Source: Streptomyces sp. NRRL B-1347 (GTDB lineage: Bacteria; Actinomycetota; Actinomycetes; Streptomycetales; Streptomycetaceae). Taken from it: DNA of 64,000 bases. Of the stretch, positions 40,717 through 48,517 are shown in pieces. Made by a program: the position numbers and the translations under genes. The DNA is taken from positions 1 through 64,000 of the forward strand of contig NZ_JOJM01000039.1 of NCBI RefSeq assembly GCF_000720325.1. Reading direction: 5' to 3'. Under the pieces are notes generated by a model. That model had not been told where the DNA came from and did no database searches. It saw only the letters and a program-made list of their open reading frames with translations. Numbering within the stretch: position 1 is the first letter of the stretch; each line of letters begins with the position of its first letter.

Positions 40717-41682
40717 ATGCGCACGCGCTCCCTGCTCGCCTCCGCACTCGCCGCCGTCACCGCCACGGGCGGGCTCGCCCTCACCGCGTACGCGCGGCCT
40801 GGGGCGCCCGCCGAGACCATCGAGGTCTCCACGGCCGCCGAGCTCAAGGCGGCGCTCACCGCCGCGTCCCCCGGCGACACGATCCACCTCGCCGACGGCA
40901 GGTACTCCGGGAACTTCAAGACCACGACCGCCGCGAGCTCCGGCGCCCGCATCACCCTGACCGGCTCCCCGAAGGCGGTCCTGACGGCGGGCGGCGGCTA
41001 CGGCCTGCACCTCAACGCGGCCTCGTACTGGACGGTCAAGGGCGTCACCGTCACCGGCGGCCAGAAGGGCATCATGATCGACTCGGCGCGGGGCGTCGTG
41101 GTGGACGGCGTGACGGTCCACGGCCTGGACATGGAGGGTGTGCACTTCCGCAAGTCGAGCCCCGACGGCGTCATCAAGAACTCCCGCATCTACGACACCG
41201 GCAACGACGGCCGGGGCATGGGCGAGGGCGTGTACGTGGGCTCCGCGAACACCCTCTCCGACAAGAGCGACCACGTGCAGGTGCTGGACAACGTCATCGG
41301 CCCGGACGTCGGCGGCGAGGCCGTCGACCTCAAGGAGGGCACGCGGAACGGCCGCGTCGCGGGCAACACGTTCGACGGCAGGGGCCTGACGGGCAACAAC
41401 TACGACGACTCGTGGATCGACGTGAAGGGCAACGGCTACGTCATCGAGGGCAACACCGGCAAGAACACCACGAACAACGGCTTCGAGACCCACACTCAGC
41501 AGCCCGGCTGGGGCTGCGGCACGGTCTTCCGCGCCAACAAGTCCGACCTGACCGGCGCGACGGGCGACAAGCAACTGGCGATCAACGTGACGAACCAGAG
41601 CGGGTCCTGTCGGACGACGGTCCACGCGAGCAACACGGTGAGCGGCGGCAAGGGCCTGACGAACGTCCCGGTCACGCCATAG
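40717..41682 (+). CDS. Secreted right-handed beta-helix protein (pectate lyase-like)
   Basis: A 321-residue exported protein. The signal peptide covers about residues 1-26 (LAAVTATGGLALTAYA). The mature part starts with a cap, IEVSTAAELKAALTAASPGDTIHLADGRY, followed by repeated strands of a parallel beta-helix: YWTVKGVTVTGG, GIMIDSARGVVVDGVTVHG, GVIKNSRIYDTGND, VQVLDNVIG, RVAGNTFDG and YVIEGNTGKNTTNNG. Pectate lyase or other polysaccharide lyase or glycosidase activity is typical, but catalytic residues cannot be assigned by eye. GGGAAGGG precedes the ATG. A strong terminator follows. Confidence 0.88.
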   Translation: MRTRSLLASALAAVTATGGLALTAYARPGAPAETIEVSTAAELKAALTAASPGDTIHLADGRYSGNFKTTTAASSGARITLTGSPKAVLTAGGGYGLHLNAASYWTVKGVTVTGGQKGIMIDSARGVVVDGVTVHGLDMEGVHFRKSSPDGVIKNSRIYDTGNDGRGMGEGVYVGSANTLSDKSDHVQVLDNVIGPDVGGEAVDLKEGTRNGRVAGNTFDGRGLTGNNYDDSWIDVKGNGYVIEGNTGKNTTNNGFETHTQQPGWGCGTVFRANKSDLTGATGDKQLAINVTNQSGSCRTTVHASNTVSGGKGLTNVPVTP

Positions 41683-41754
41683 CAGTGCCCCGAAAGGGGC
41701 GCGGGGAACTGCGCGACCAGCCAAGGCGAATCGGCAGACAAAGAAGAACGGAAA

Positions 41755-41797
41755 CGCCTGTGGGCCCGCACTCCGGAGAGTGCGGGCCCACAGGGCG
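41755..41797. terminator. Strong bidirectional terminator
   Basis: Core arms TGTGGGCCCGCACTC (41759-41773) and GAGTGCGGGCCCACA (41778-41792) pair perfectly around a CGGA tetraloop, extended by CGCC/GGCG with one bulge. It separates the convergent beta-helix gene and rpsA, ending 31 bases from the rpsA stop. Confidence 0.92.
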
Positions 41798-41827
41798 TTC
41801 AGCTACCGCTCAGTGAACGGCGTGCGG

Positions 41828-43333
41828 TCAGCTCTGACCGCCGGCAAGCTTCTCGCGAAGCGCGGCGAGCGCCTCGTCCGAAGCCAGCGCGCCGGAGTTG
41901 TCCGCACCCTCGGAGGAGTACGAACCGCCGCCGCCACCGGAAGCGGCCGGAGCCGCAGCCGCGGCGTCGCCGCCCTCGGCCGCCGCCTGGGCGTCGGCCT
42001 CGCGGGACTTGATGACCTGCGCCTGGTGCTGCTCGAAGCGCTGCTGGGCCTCGGCGTACTGGGTCTCCCACGCCTCGCGCTGGGCGTCGAAGCCCTCCAG
42101 CCAGTCGTTGGTCTCCGGGTCGAAGCCCTCGGGGTAGATGTAGTTGCCCTGGTCGTCGTAGGACGCGGCCATGCCGTACAGGGTCGGGTCGAACTCGACC
42201 GACGCCGGGTCGGCACCGAAGGACTCGTTGGCCTGCTTCAGGGACAGCGAGATCCGGCGACGCTCGAGGTCGATGTCGATGACCTTGACGAAGATCTCGT
42301 CGTTGACCTGGACGACCTGCTCCGGGATCTCCACGTGGCGCTCGGCCAGCTCGGAGATGTGGACCAGACCCTCGATGCCCTCGTCCACGCGGACGAACGC
42401 ACCGAACGGAACCAGCTTCGTGACCTTGCCGGGCACGACCTGGCCGATCTGGTGGGTGCGGGCGAACTGCTGCCACGGGTCTTCCTGGGTCGCCTTCAGC
42501 GACAGGGAGACGCGCTCGCGGTCCATGTCGACGTCCAGGACCTCGACCGTGACCTCCTGGCCGACCTCGACGACCTCGGACGGGTGGTCGATGTGCTTCC
42601 AGGACAGCTCGGAGACGTGGACGAGACCGTCGACGCCACCCAGGTCCACGAAGGCACCGAAGTTGACGATGGAGGAGACGACGCCGGAGCGGACCTGACC
42701 CTTCTGCAGGGTGGTGAGGAACGTCTGGCGGACCTCGGACTGGGTCTGCTCGAGCCAGGCACGGCGGGACAGGACCACGTTGTTGCGGTTCTTGTCCAGC
42801 TCGATGATCTTCGCCTCGAGCTCCTTGCCCACGTAGGGCTGGAGGTCGCGAACACGGCGCATCTCGACCAGGGAGGCCGGGAGGAAGCCGCGGAGGCCGA
42901 TGTCGAGGATGAGACCACCCTTGACGACCTCGATGACGGTACCGGTGACGATCCCGTCCTCTTCCTTGATCTTCTCGATGGTGCCCCAGGCACGCTCGTA
43001 CTGGGCGCGCTTCTTCGAGAGGATCAGGCGACCTTCCTTGTCCTCCTTCTGGAGAACAAGGGCCTCGATCTCGTCACCGACGGCGACGACCTCGTTGGGG
43101 TCGACGTCGTGCTTGATGGAGAGCTCGCGGCTCGGGATGACGCCTTCGGTCTTGTAACCGATGTCGAGCAGGACCTCGTCCCGGTCGACCTTCACGATGA
43201 CGCCGTCGACGATGTCGCCGTCGTTGAAGTACTTGATCGTCTCGTCGATCGCGGCGAGGAAGGCTTCCTCGTTACCGATGTCGTTGACCGCAACCTGCGG
43301 GGTGGTGGCGGTGGTCTCGGTGCTGCTCGTCAT
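41828..43333 (-). CDS. rpsA: 30S ribosomal protein S1
   Basis: S1 binds mRNA at the 30S subunit and helps unfold structured leaders. The 501-residue actinobacterial form has four S1 (OB-fold) domains, at about 35-105, 120-190, 205-275 and 295-365, seen in repeated GxVxxIxxFGAFVxLxxxxGLVHxSELS-type segments such as VVSSIVNFGAFVDLGGVDGLVH and KVTKLVPFGAFVRVDEGIEGLVH. The C-terminal 130 residues are acidic and low-complexity (EADAQAAAEGGDAAAAAPAA). The ATG at 43333 has no free strong Shine-Dalgarno: GGAG lies within a leader hairpin. A good promoter is 208 bases upstream, so the message has a ~200-nt leader. Confidence 0.98.
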   Translation of the reverse strand: MTSSTETTATTPQVAVNDIGNEEAFLAAIDETIKYFNDGDIVDGVIVKVDRDEVLLDIGYKTEGVIPSRELSIKHDVDPNEVVAVGDEIEALVLQKEDKEGRLILSKKRAQYERAWGTIEKIKEEDGIVTGTVIEVVKGGLILDIGLRGFLPASLVEMRRVRDLQPYVGKELEAKIIELDKNRNNVVLSRRAWLEQTQSEVRQTFLTTLQKGQVRSGVVSSIVNFGAFVDLGGVDGLVHVSELSWKHIDHPSEVVEVGQEVTVEVLDVDMDRERVSLSLKATQEDPWQQFARTHQIGQVVPGKVTKLVPFGAFVRVDEGIEGLVHISELAERHVEIPEQVVQVNDEIFVKVIDIDLERRRISLSLKQANESFGADPASVEFDPTLYGMAASYDDQGNYIYPEGFDPETNDWLEGFDAQREAWETQYAEAQQRFEQHQAQVIKSREADAQAAAEGGDAAAAAPAASGGGGGSYSSEGADNSGALASDEALAALREKLAGGQS

Positions 43334-43341
43334 GTGGGAAA

Positions 43342-43391
43342 GGGCTCCGGTACGGACATTGAAGTCGTAGGTACTGCATACGCCGGAGCCC
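43342..43391 (-). promoter_or_regulatory. rpsA leader hairpin masking the GGAG site
   Basis: On the mRNA, GGGCUCCGG (bases 43391-43383) pairs perfectly with CCGGAGCCC (43350-43342), loop 32 nt. The 3' arm contains the only GGAG before the ATG at 43333. A leader able to sequester its own Shine-Dalgarno suits control by S1 itself, as is known for E. coli S1, though by a different structure. Confidence 0.65.
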
Positions 43392-43540
43392 GTTTCGCTC
43401 TGCCGAAGCCGGACAGCTTAGGAGACACGTTTCCGAAGGTCCCGAAGGAACGGAAAGCGCCTCGACAACCGAGGGGACATACAACAGATGCGAGCGCAGC
43501 CTGCTATGTCTGAGGAACGCAAGCTCGCAGCGCAACTTGT

Positions 43541-43569
43541 AGCATACGGGGGCCGCCCGACAGGGTCAA
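43541..43569 (-). promoter_or_regulatory. rpsA promoter
   Basis: On the minus strand, -35 TTGACC (43569-43564), a 17-bp spacer, and -10 TATGCT (43546-43541), close to the vegetative sigma consensus. Predicted start near 43534, about 200 nt before rpsA. The remainder of the 43334-43711 gap has no gene I can support. Confidence 0.8.
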
Positions 43570-43774
43570 TGCGCGAAGGCGCACACCCGGGGCGGATCGC
43601 CGCATTCCCGGCACAAATCAAGTTGCAAGAGGCCACACGGGCCGCAGTGCGCTCTGCCGCGTCGCCTTCCGGAGGACGGCGCCCCGCAGCGTACCGACGA
43701 GGGAGCAGATCATCCAAGAGCCCGACGCATCCGAGCCCGAGGCCACCCGGCGTGACGCCGACATCACCGAGAGT

Positions 43775-44524
43775 GTGCGCGCCAATCGGGGCTGGTGGGA
43801 CCGGAACGCCGACGAGTACCAGATCGAGCACGGCACGTTCCTCGGCGACGACCGCTTCGTCTGGGGCCCCGAGGGCCTCGACGAGGTCGAGGCGGAGCTG
43901 CTCGGTCCGGTGGAGGACCTGAAGGGCAAGGACGTCCTGGAGATCGGCGCGGGCGCGGCCCAGTGCTCGCGCTGGCTGGCCGCCCAGGGCGCCCGGCCCG
44001 TGGCGCTCGACCTCTCGCACCGCCAGCTCCAGCACGCGCTGCGGATCGACGGCGGCCGGGTGCCGCTGGTGGAGGCGGACGCGGGGGTGCTGCCCTTCGC
44101 GGACGGCTCCTTCGACCTCGCCTGCTCCGCGTACGGGGCGCTGCCGTTCGTCGCGGAGCCGGTGCGGGTGCTGCGGGAGGTGCGGCGGGTGCTGCGGCCC
44201 GGCGGCCGCTTCGTGTTCTCCGTGACGCATCCGATCCGCTGGGCGTTCCCGGACGAGCCGGGCCCCGAGGGCCTGTCGGTGGCCGCCTCGTACTTCGACC
44301 GGACGCCGTACGTGGAGCAGGACGACAGCGGCCGCGCGGTCTACGTCGAGCACCACAGGACGCTCGGCGACCGGGTGCGGGACGTCGTCGCGGGCGGCCT
44401 GCGCCTGGTGGACCTGGTGGAGCCGGAGTGGCCGGCGTGGAACACCCAGGAGTGGGGCGGCTGGTCCCCGCTGCGCGGGAACCTGATCCCGGGAACCGCG
44501 ATCTTCGTGTGCGAGCGGGACTAG
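43775..44524 (+). CDS. Class I SAM-dependent methyltransferase
   Basis: A Rossmann-fold methyltransferase of 249 residues from GTG 43775. The SAM site is VLEIGAGAAQCSRWLAAQG near 54-72, with the acidic LDLS motif II, the motif-post I VEADAGVLPFADGSFDL and the PGGRFVFSVTHPI strand. The N-terminal RANRGWWDRNADEYQ ... FVWGPEGLDEVEAELLG is a strong actinobacterial signature. Family members I recall begin about twenty residues earlier, and an open frame does extend upstream to GAGGGAG (43699-43705) with ATC codons at 43709 and 43712 (reading IQEPDASEPEATRRDAD) but no canonical start. So either GTG 43775 is used or a non-AUG start is. The substrate is unknown. Confidence 0.9.
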   Translation: MRANRGWWDRNADEYQIEHGTFLGDDRFVWGPEGLDEVEAELLGPVEDLKGKDVLEIGAGAAQCSRWLAAQGARPVALDLSHRQLQHALRIDGGRVPLVEADAGVLPFADGSFDLACSAYGALPFVAEPVRVLREVRRVLRPGGRFVFSVTHPIRWAFPDEPGPEGLSVAASYFDRTPYVEQDDSGRAVYVEHHRTLGDRVRDVVAGGLRLVDLVEPEWPAWNTQEWGGWSPLRGNLIPGTAIFVCERD

Positions 44525-44585
44525 CGGGACCACCGTTCCGCGGGGGCGCGGCGGCCGGCCGCCGCGCCCGTACGACACTGGGGGC

Positions 44586-47126
44586 GTGATCCGTGACGCC
44601 GCCCTGAACCTGCCCGTGCGCGAGGCGCTGCCCGCGCTGCGCGACGCCCTCGCCGGGCCGGGAGCCGCCGTGCTGTGCGCGCCGCCCGGCACGGGCAAGA
44701 CCACCCTGGTGCCACTGGCCCTCGCGGGCCTCACGGAGGGTGACGGGCCGGTACGTCGTGTGGTCGTCGCCGAGCCCCGGCGCATCGCGGCCCGCGCCGC
44801 CGCCCGGCGGATGGCGTGGCTGCTCGGCGAGAAGGTCGGCGGGACCGTCGGCTACACGGTGCGCGGCGAGCGCGTGGTGGGCCCGCACACGCGCGTGGAG
44901 GTCGTCACGACCGGCGTTCTGCTCCAGCGGCTCCAGCGCGACCAGGAACTGGCGGGCGTCGACGTCGTGATCCTCGACGAGTGCCACGAACGGCACCTGG
45001 ACGCGGACACCGTGGCGGCCTTCCTGATCGACGTGCGCGAGGCGCTGCGCCCGGAGCTGAAGCTGGTGGCGGCGTCCGCGACGACGGACGCGGAGGGCTG
45101 GGCGCGGGTCCTCGGGGGCGCGCCGGTGGTGGCCGCGGCGGGCGTCGCGCACCCCGTGGAGGTGGTGTGGGCGCCGCCGAAGGACCCGGTGCGGCCGCCG
45201 CACGGCATGCGCGTGGACCCCGCGCTGCTCACCCACGTCGCCGCGGTGGTGCGGCGGGCGCTGCGCGAGCGCGAGGGCGACGTGCTGTGCTTCCTGCCGG
45301 GGGTCGGCGAGATCGGCCGCGTGGCCGGGCAGCTGGCGGGCCTCGCGGACGTGGAGGTCCTCCAGGTGCACGGGCGCGCCCCGGCCGAGGTGCAGGACGC
45401 GGTGCTCGCCGGGGGCGAGCGGCGGCGCGTGGTGCTCGCGACGTCGGTGGCCGAGTCGTCCCTGACGGTGCCGGGGGTGCGGGTCGTGGTCGACTCGGGC
45501 CTGGCCCGCGAGCCCCGCGTGGACCACGCGCGCGGCCTCAGCTCCCTGACGACGGTACGGGCCTCGCAGGCGGCGGGCCGGCAGCGCGCGGGGCGGGCCG
45601 GGCGCGAGGCGCCGGGCACGGTGTACCGCTGCTGGGCGGAGGCGGCGGACGCGCGGCTTCCGCGCTTCCCCGCCCCCGAGATCAAGGTCGCCGACCTGAC
45701 GGCGTTCGCCCTCCAGACGGCGTGCTGGGGCGACCCCGGCGCGACCGGCCTCGCGCTGCTCGACCCGCCGCCCGGTGGCGCGATGGCGGCCGCGCGCGAG
45801 GTCCTGACGGCCGTCGGGGCGGTGGACGCGGAGACGGGCCGCGCCACGGAGCGCGGCCTGGGCCTGTCCCGGGTGGGTGTGCATCCCCGGCTCGCGCGCG
45901 CCCTCCTGGACGCCGCGCCCCGGGTCGGCGCCCGCCGGGCCGCGGAGGCCGTGGCGCTGCTGAGCGAGGAGCCGCCGCGCGCGTACGGGGACGACCTCGC
46001 CGCGGCCCTGCGGGGCGCCCGGCGCGGGGATGACGGGTACGCCGCCCGGTGGCGCGCGGAGGTGTCCCGGCTGACGGCCGCCGCGGGCTCCGCGGCTTCC
46101 CGGCCGCCCGCCGGTGACGCGGCGGCGAAGGCGCCCGGCGACGACGCCGTCGTCGGGCTCGTGGCCGCCCTCGCCTTCCCCGAGCGCGTCGCCCGGCGCG
46201 CGGCGGACGGAACGTATCTGATGGCGGGCGGCACCCGCGCCGAGGCGGGCCCGGGGTCCGGGCTCGGCGGGGCGCCCTGGGTGGCCGTGGCGGTGGCCGA
46301 CCGGCCCGTCGGCGCCGGGCACGCGCGCGTACGGCTCGGCGCGGTCGTCGACGAGGACGCCGCGCGGGCCGCCGCCGCCTCCCTGTACGCGGAGGGCGAC
46401 GAGGTCGCCTGGGCGGAGGGGGACGTGGTCGCCCGGCACGTGGAGCGGCTCGGCGCGGTGGAGCTCACCGTGCGGCCGCTGCGCGACCCGGACCCCCGGC
46501 TCGTACGGGAGGCGCTGCTCGACGGGTTGCGGCGGGAGGGCGTGGCGCTGCTGCGCTGGAGCAGGGACGCCGCCGCGCTGCGGGACCGGCTGCGGTTCCT
46601 GCGCCTCCACCTGGGCGAGCCGTGGCCCGACGTGTCCGACGCGGCGCTGCTCGCCGCGCCCGACGCGTGGCTCGAACCGGAGCTCGGCCGGGCCCGGCGG
46701 CGCGCGGACCTGGCCCGGATCGAGGCCGGGCAGGCGCTGACGCGGCTGCTTCCGTGGGCGGGCGGCGAGGCGGTCCGCCTGGACGAGCTCGCGCCGGAGC
46801 GCGTGCAGGTGCCGAGCGGCTCGCGGATCCGGGTGGACTACGCGGATCCGGAGCGGCCGGTCCTCGCGGTGAAGGTGCAGGAGATGTTCGGGCTCGACGA
46901 CACGCCCCGGGTGGCCGGGGTGCCGCTCCTCGTGCACCTGCTCTCGCCCGCGGGGCGCCCGGCCGCGGTCACCGCGGACCTGGCCTCGTTCTGGCGCGAC
47001 GGCTACCGCTCGGTGCGGGCGGAGCTGCGCGGCCGCTATCCGAAGCACCCGTGGCCTGAGGACCCGGCGCGGGCCACGCCCACACGGCACACCAAGGCCC
47101 GCCAGGAGCGTGCCGAACGGGCCTGA
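44586..47126 (+). CDS. hrpB: ATP-dependent RNA helicase HrpB
   Basis: An 846-residue DEAH/DECH-box helicase. Motif I is CAPPGTGKTT at about 31-40, motif Ia AEPRRIAARAAA, motif II DECH at 131-134 (VILDECHERHLDAD), motif III SATTDAEG, motif V VVLATSVAESSLTVPGVR and motif VI QAAGRQRAGRAGR, a variant of QRxGRAGR. The C-terminal HrpB domain is recognisable in PRVAGVPLLVHLLSPAGRPAAVTADLASFWRDGY and YPKHPWPEDP. HrpB occurs widely in bacteria; its RNA substrate is poorly defined. The start is GTG 44586 with no strong ribosome-binding site. It follows the methyltransferase by 61 bp on the same strand. Confidence 0.96.
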   Translation: MIRDAALNLPVREALPALRDALAGPGAAVLCAPPGTGKTTLVPLALAGLTEGDGPVRRVVVAEPRRIAARAAARRMAWLLGEKVGGTVGYTVRGERVVGPHTRVEVVTTGVLLQRLQRDQELAGVDVVILDECHERHLDADTVAAFLIDVREALRPELKLVAASATTDAEGWARVLGGAPVVAAAGVAHPVEVVWAPPKDPVRPPHGMRVDPALLTHVAAVVRRALREREGDVLCFLPGVGEIGRVAGQLAGLADVEVLQVHGRAPAEVQDAVLAGGERRRVVLATSVAESSLTVPGVRVVVDSGLAREPRVDHARGLSSLTTVRASQAAGRQRAGRAGREAPGTVYRCWAEAADARLPRFPAPEIKVADLTAFALQTACWGDPGATGLALLDPPPGGAMAAAREVLTAVGAVDAETGRATERGLGLSRVGVHPRLARALLDAAPRVGARRAAEAVALLSEEPPRAYGDDLAAALRGARRGDDGYAARWRAEVSRLTAAAGSAASRPPAGDAAAKAPGDDAVVGLVAALAFPERVARRAADGTYLMAGGTRAEAGPGSGLGGAPWVAVAVADRPVGAGHARVRLGAVVDEDAARAAAASLYAEGDEVAWAEGDVVARHVERLGAVELTVRPLRDPDPRLVREALLDGLRREGVALLRWSRDAAALRDRLRFLRLHLGEPWPDVSDAALLAAPDAWLEPELGRARRRADLARIEAGQALTRLLPWAGGEAVRLDELAPERVQVPSGSRIRVDYADPERPVLAVKVQEMFGLDDTPRVAGVPLLVHLLSPAGRPAAVTADLASFWRDGYRSVRAELRGRYPKHPWPEDPARATPTRHTKARQERAERA

Positions 47127-47150
47127 CGGCCGGGCGCGCGGCGGCCGCGC

Positions 47151-48158
47151 TCAGGCGTTCACCGGCTGCGGCCGGGGCTCGGGCTCCCCCGTCGGCTCCG
47201 GGTCGCCGGGGCTGCGGCCGCGCGCCTCCAGCCACAGGGCGAGGGCGAGCAGCAGCACGCCGAGGCCGAGGAACCCCCACGGCAGGTACGAGGTCATGAG
47301 CAGGACGAGGACGCGCTGGGACTTGACCAGGTCCACGGTGTGGCGGATGTAGTCCTCGCGCATCTTCACGTGCCCGGAGAACGCGGTGACCTTGTCGCGG
47401 TCGCCGAGCAGGGTGCCGCCGCGCAGCTCCTCCTTGTGGATCTCCTCGCCGTACACGGGCGCGCCGGTGGTCGGCTCGATCCAGAACTTGCGGACCGTGG
47501 TGTACCAGCGCGTGGTGCCCGTCTTGGCGATGGACTCGGGCGTGATGCCCTTGACCGGCAGCGTCTTGGGCATGGGGACCTTGGTCCAGGGGATGGTCTG
47601 CTCGAAGTAGTAGACCTCCACGCCCCGGAAGGTGCGGGTGCCCCGGTAGTGGATGGGCTTGGTGACACGGGCCTGCGCGTCGAAGTACTCATAGTCCCGC
47701 TTCTCCGTCAGGAAGGGCCACTTGAACTCGATGCCCTCGCGCCGCACCGGGTCGCCGTCGACCATCTCGCCGGTGGCGTGGACGGGTTCCTGGCTGTGGG
47801 CGTCGAAGATGTAACGCTCGGGGATCTTGGAGACCATCTTGCCGTCGGGCCCTTGGACGTACGACAGCGTGTCCCAGACCACGACGTCGCGGGAGGAGTC
47901 CCCGTCGTTCCTCTCGATCTTCTCGGAGGCCTCCACGTTGCCCTTGAGGGTCTGCACGATGGTGACCTTGGGGACCTTCTTGGCCTTCATCGTGCCGTAG
48001 TCGATGAGGGTCGCAGGCTTCGCCTCCAGGACCATCGTCTCGTACCGGCCGGGCGGAATCTTGACCAGGCGCGGGAAGGCGTACCAGCGGAGCAGCGGGG
48101 CCGTGGTCGCGAAGAACACGGCGAGGGCGAGCAGGACCAGACCGGCCTTGCGGCGCAT
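47151..48158 (-). CDS. DUF3068 membrane protein
   Basis: A 335-residue protein with an N-terminal membrane helix (about 5-23), a large external domain and a C-terminal helix (about 293-315), followed by a proline-rich tail. The external part shows the DUF3068 sequence RLVKIPPGRYETMVLEAKPATLIDYG, then VVVWDTLSYVQGPDGK, ERYIFDAHSQEPVHATGEMVDGD and FYYEQTI-like VYYFEQTIPWTKVPMP, with MREDYIRHTVDLVKS before the last helix. This actinobacterial family is annotated PorA-like by some; its function is unknown and a porin role is unproven in streptomycetes. GGGAGGG precedes the ATG at 48158. The SPW_0924 gene is immediately upstream, 11 bases away. Confidence 0.88.
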   Translation of the reverse strand: MRRKAGLVLLALAVFFATTAPLLRWYAFPRLVKIPPGRYETMVLEAKPATLIDYGTMKAKKVPKVTIVQTLKGNVEASEKIERNDGDSSRDVVVWDTLSYVQGPDGKMVSKIPERYIFDAHSQEPVHATGEMVDGDPVRREGIEFKWPFLTEKRDYEYFDAQARVTKPIHYRGTRTFRGVEVYYFEQTIPWTKVPMPKTLPVKGITPESIAKTGTTRWYTTVRKFWIEPTTGAPVYGEEIHKEELRGGTLLGDRDKVTAFSGHVKMREDYIRHTVDLVKSQRVLVLLMTSYLPWGFLGLGVLLLALALWLEARGRSPGDPEPTGEPEPRPQPVNA

Positions 48159-48169
48159 CGCGGCCCTCC

Positions 48170-48304
48170 CTAGGGGTGCTCGGGGACGGTGGTGAGCAGC
48201 GGCTCGGGCGAGGTCCCGCCGGACGGGGCGCCGACGGCCGTGACGGTGAGGACCAGGGCGAGGGCGGCGGCCAGGCCGACGGCGGCGGCGATGAGGGCGC
48301 GCAT
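48170..48304 (-). CDS. SPW_0924 family small membrane protein
   Basis: A 44-residue protein with one N-terminal hydrophobic helix (LIAAAVGLAAALALVLTVTAVG) and the tail PLLTTVPEHP, the pattern of the SPW_0924 family found only in streptomycetes. Function unknown; probably a single-pass membrane protein or exported peptide. GGGAGG six bases before the ATG settles the start at 48304 against a longer frame to 48391. It is 11 bases upstream of the DUF3068 gene and likely cotranscribed with it. Confidence 0.8.
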   Translation of the reverse strand: MRALIAAAVGLAAALALVLTVTAVGAPSGGTSPEPLLTTVPEHP

Positions 48305-48517
48305 GCGGGCCTCCCGGGCGGGCTCGGGGCCGGACGCGACGAACCGCCCGTCCGTAACTGACTGTTCGTCAGAGCGGGGGCACCGTAGCAACGCGCGGGC
48401 GAGATGAGAACAGGTCGCGCGGACACGGGGCGGCGGGCACCCCGCCGTGAACGCGGGCCGCCCCCGCGCCGTGCCGGGCGCGGGGGCGGACTCGGTGAGG
48501 TGCCGGGGGCGGTCCTG

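Noticed and set aside
43764..47090. 1108-codon minus-strand open frame opposite hrpB
   Set aside because: Antisense shadow of hrpB and the methyltransferase, with low-complexity Arg/Pro/Gly sequence.
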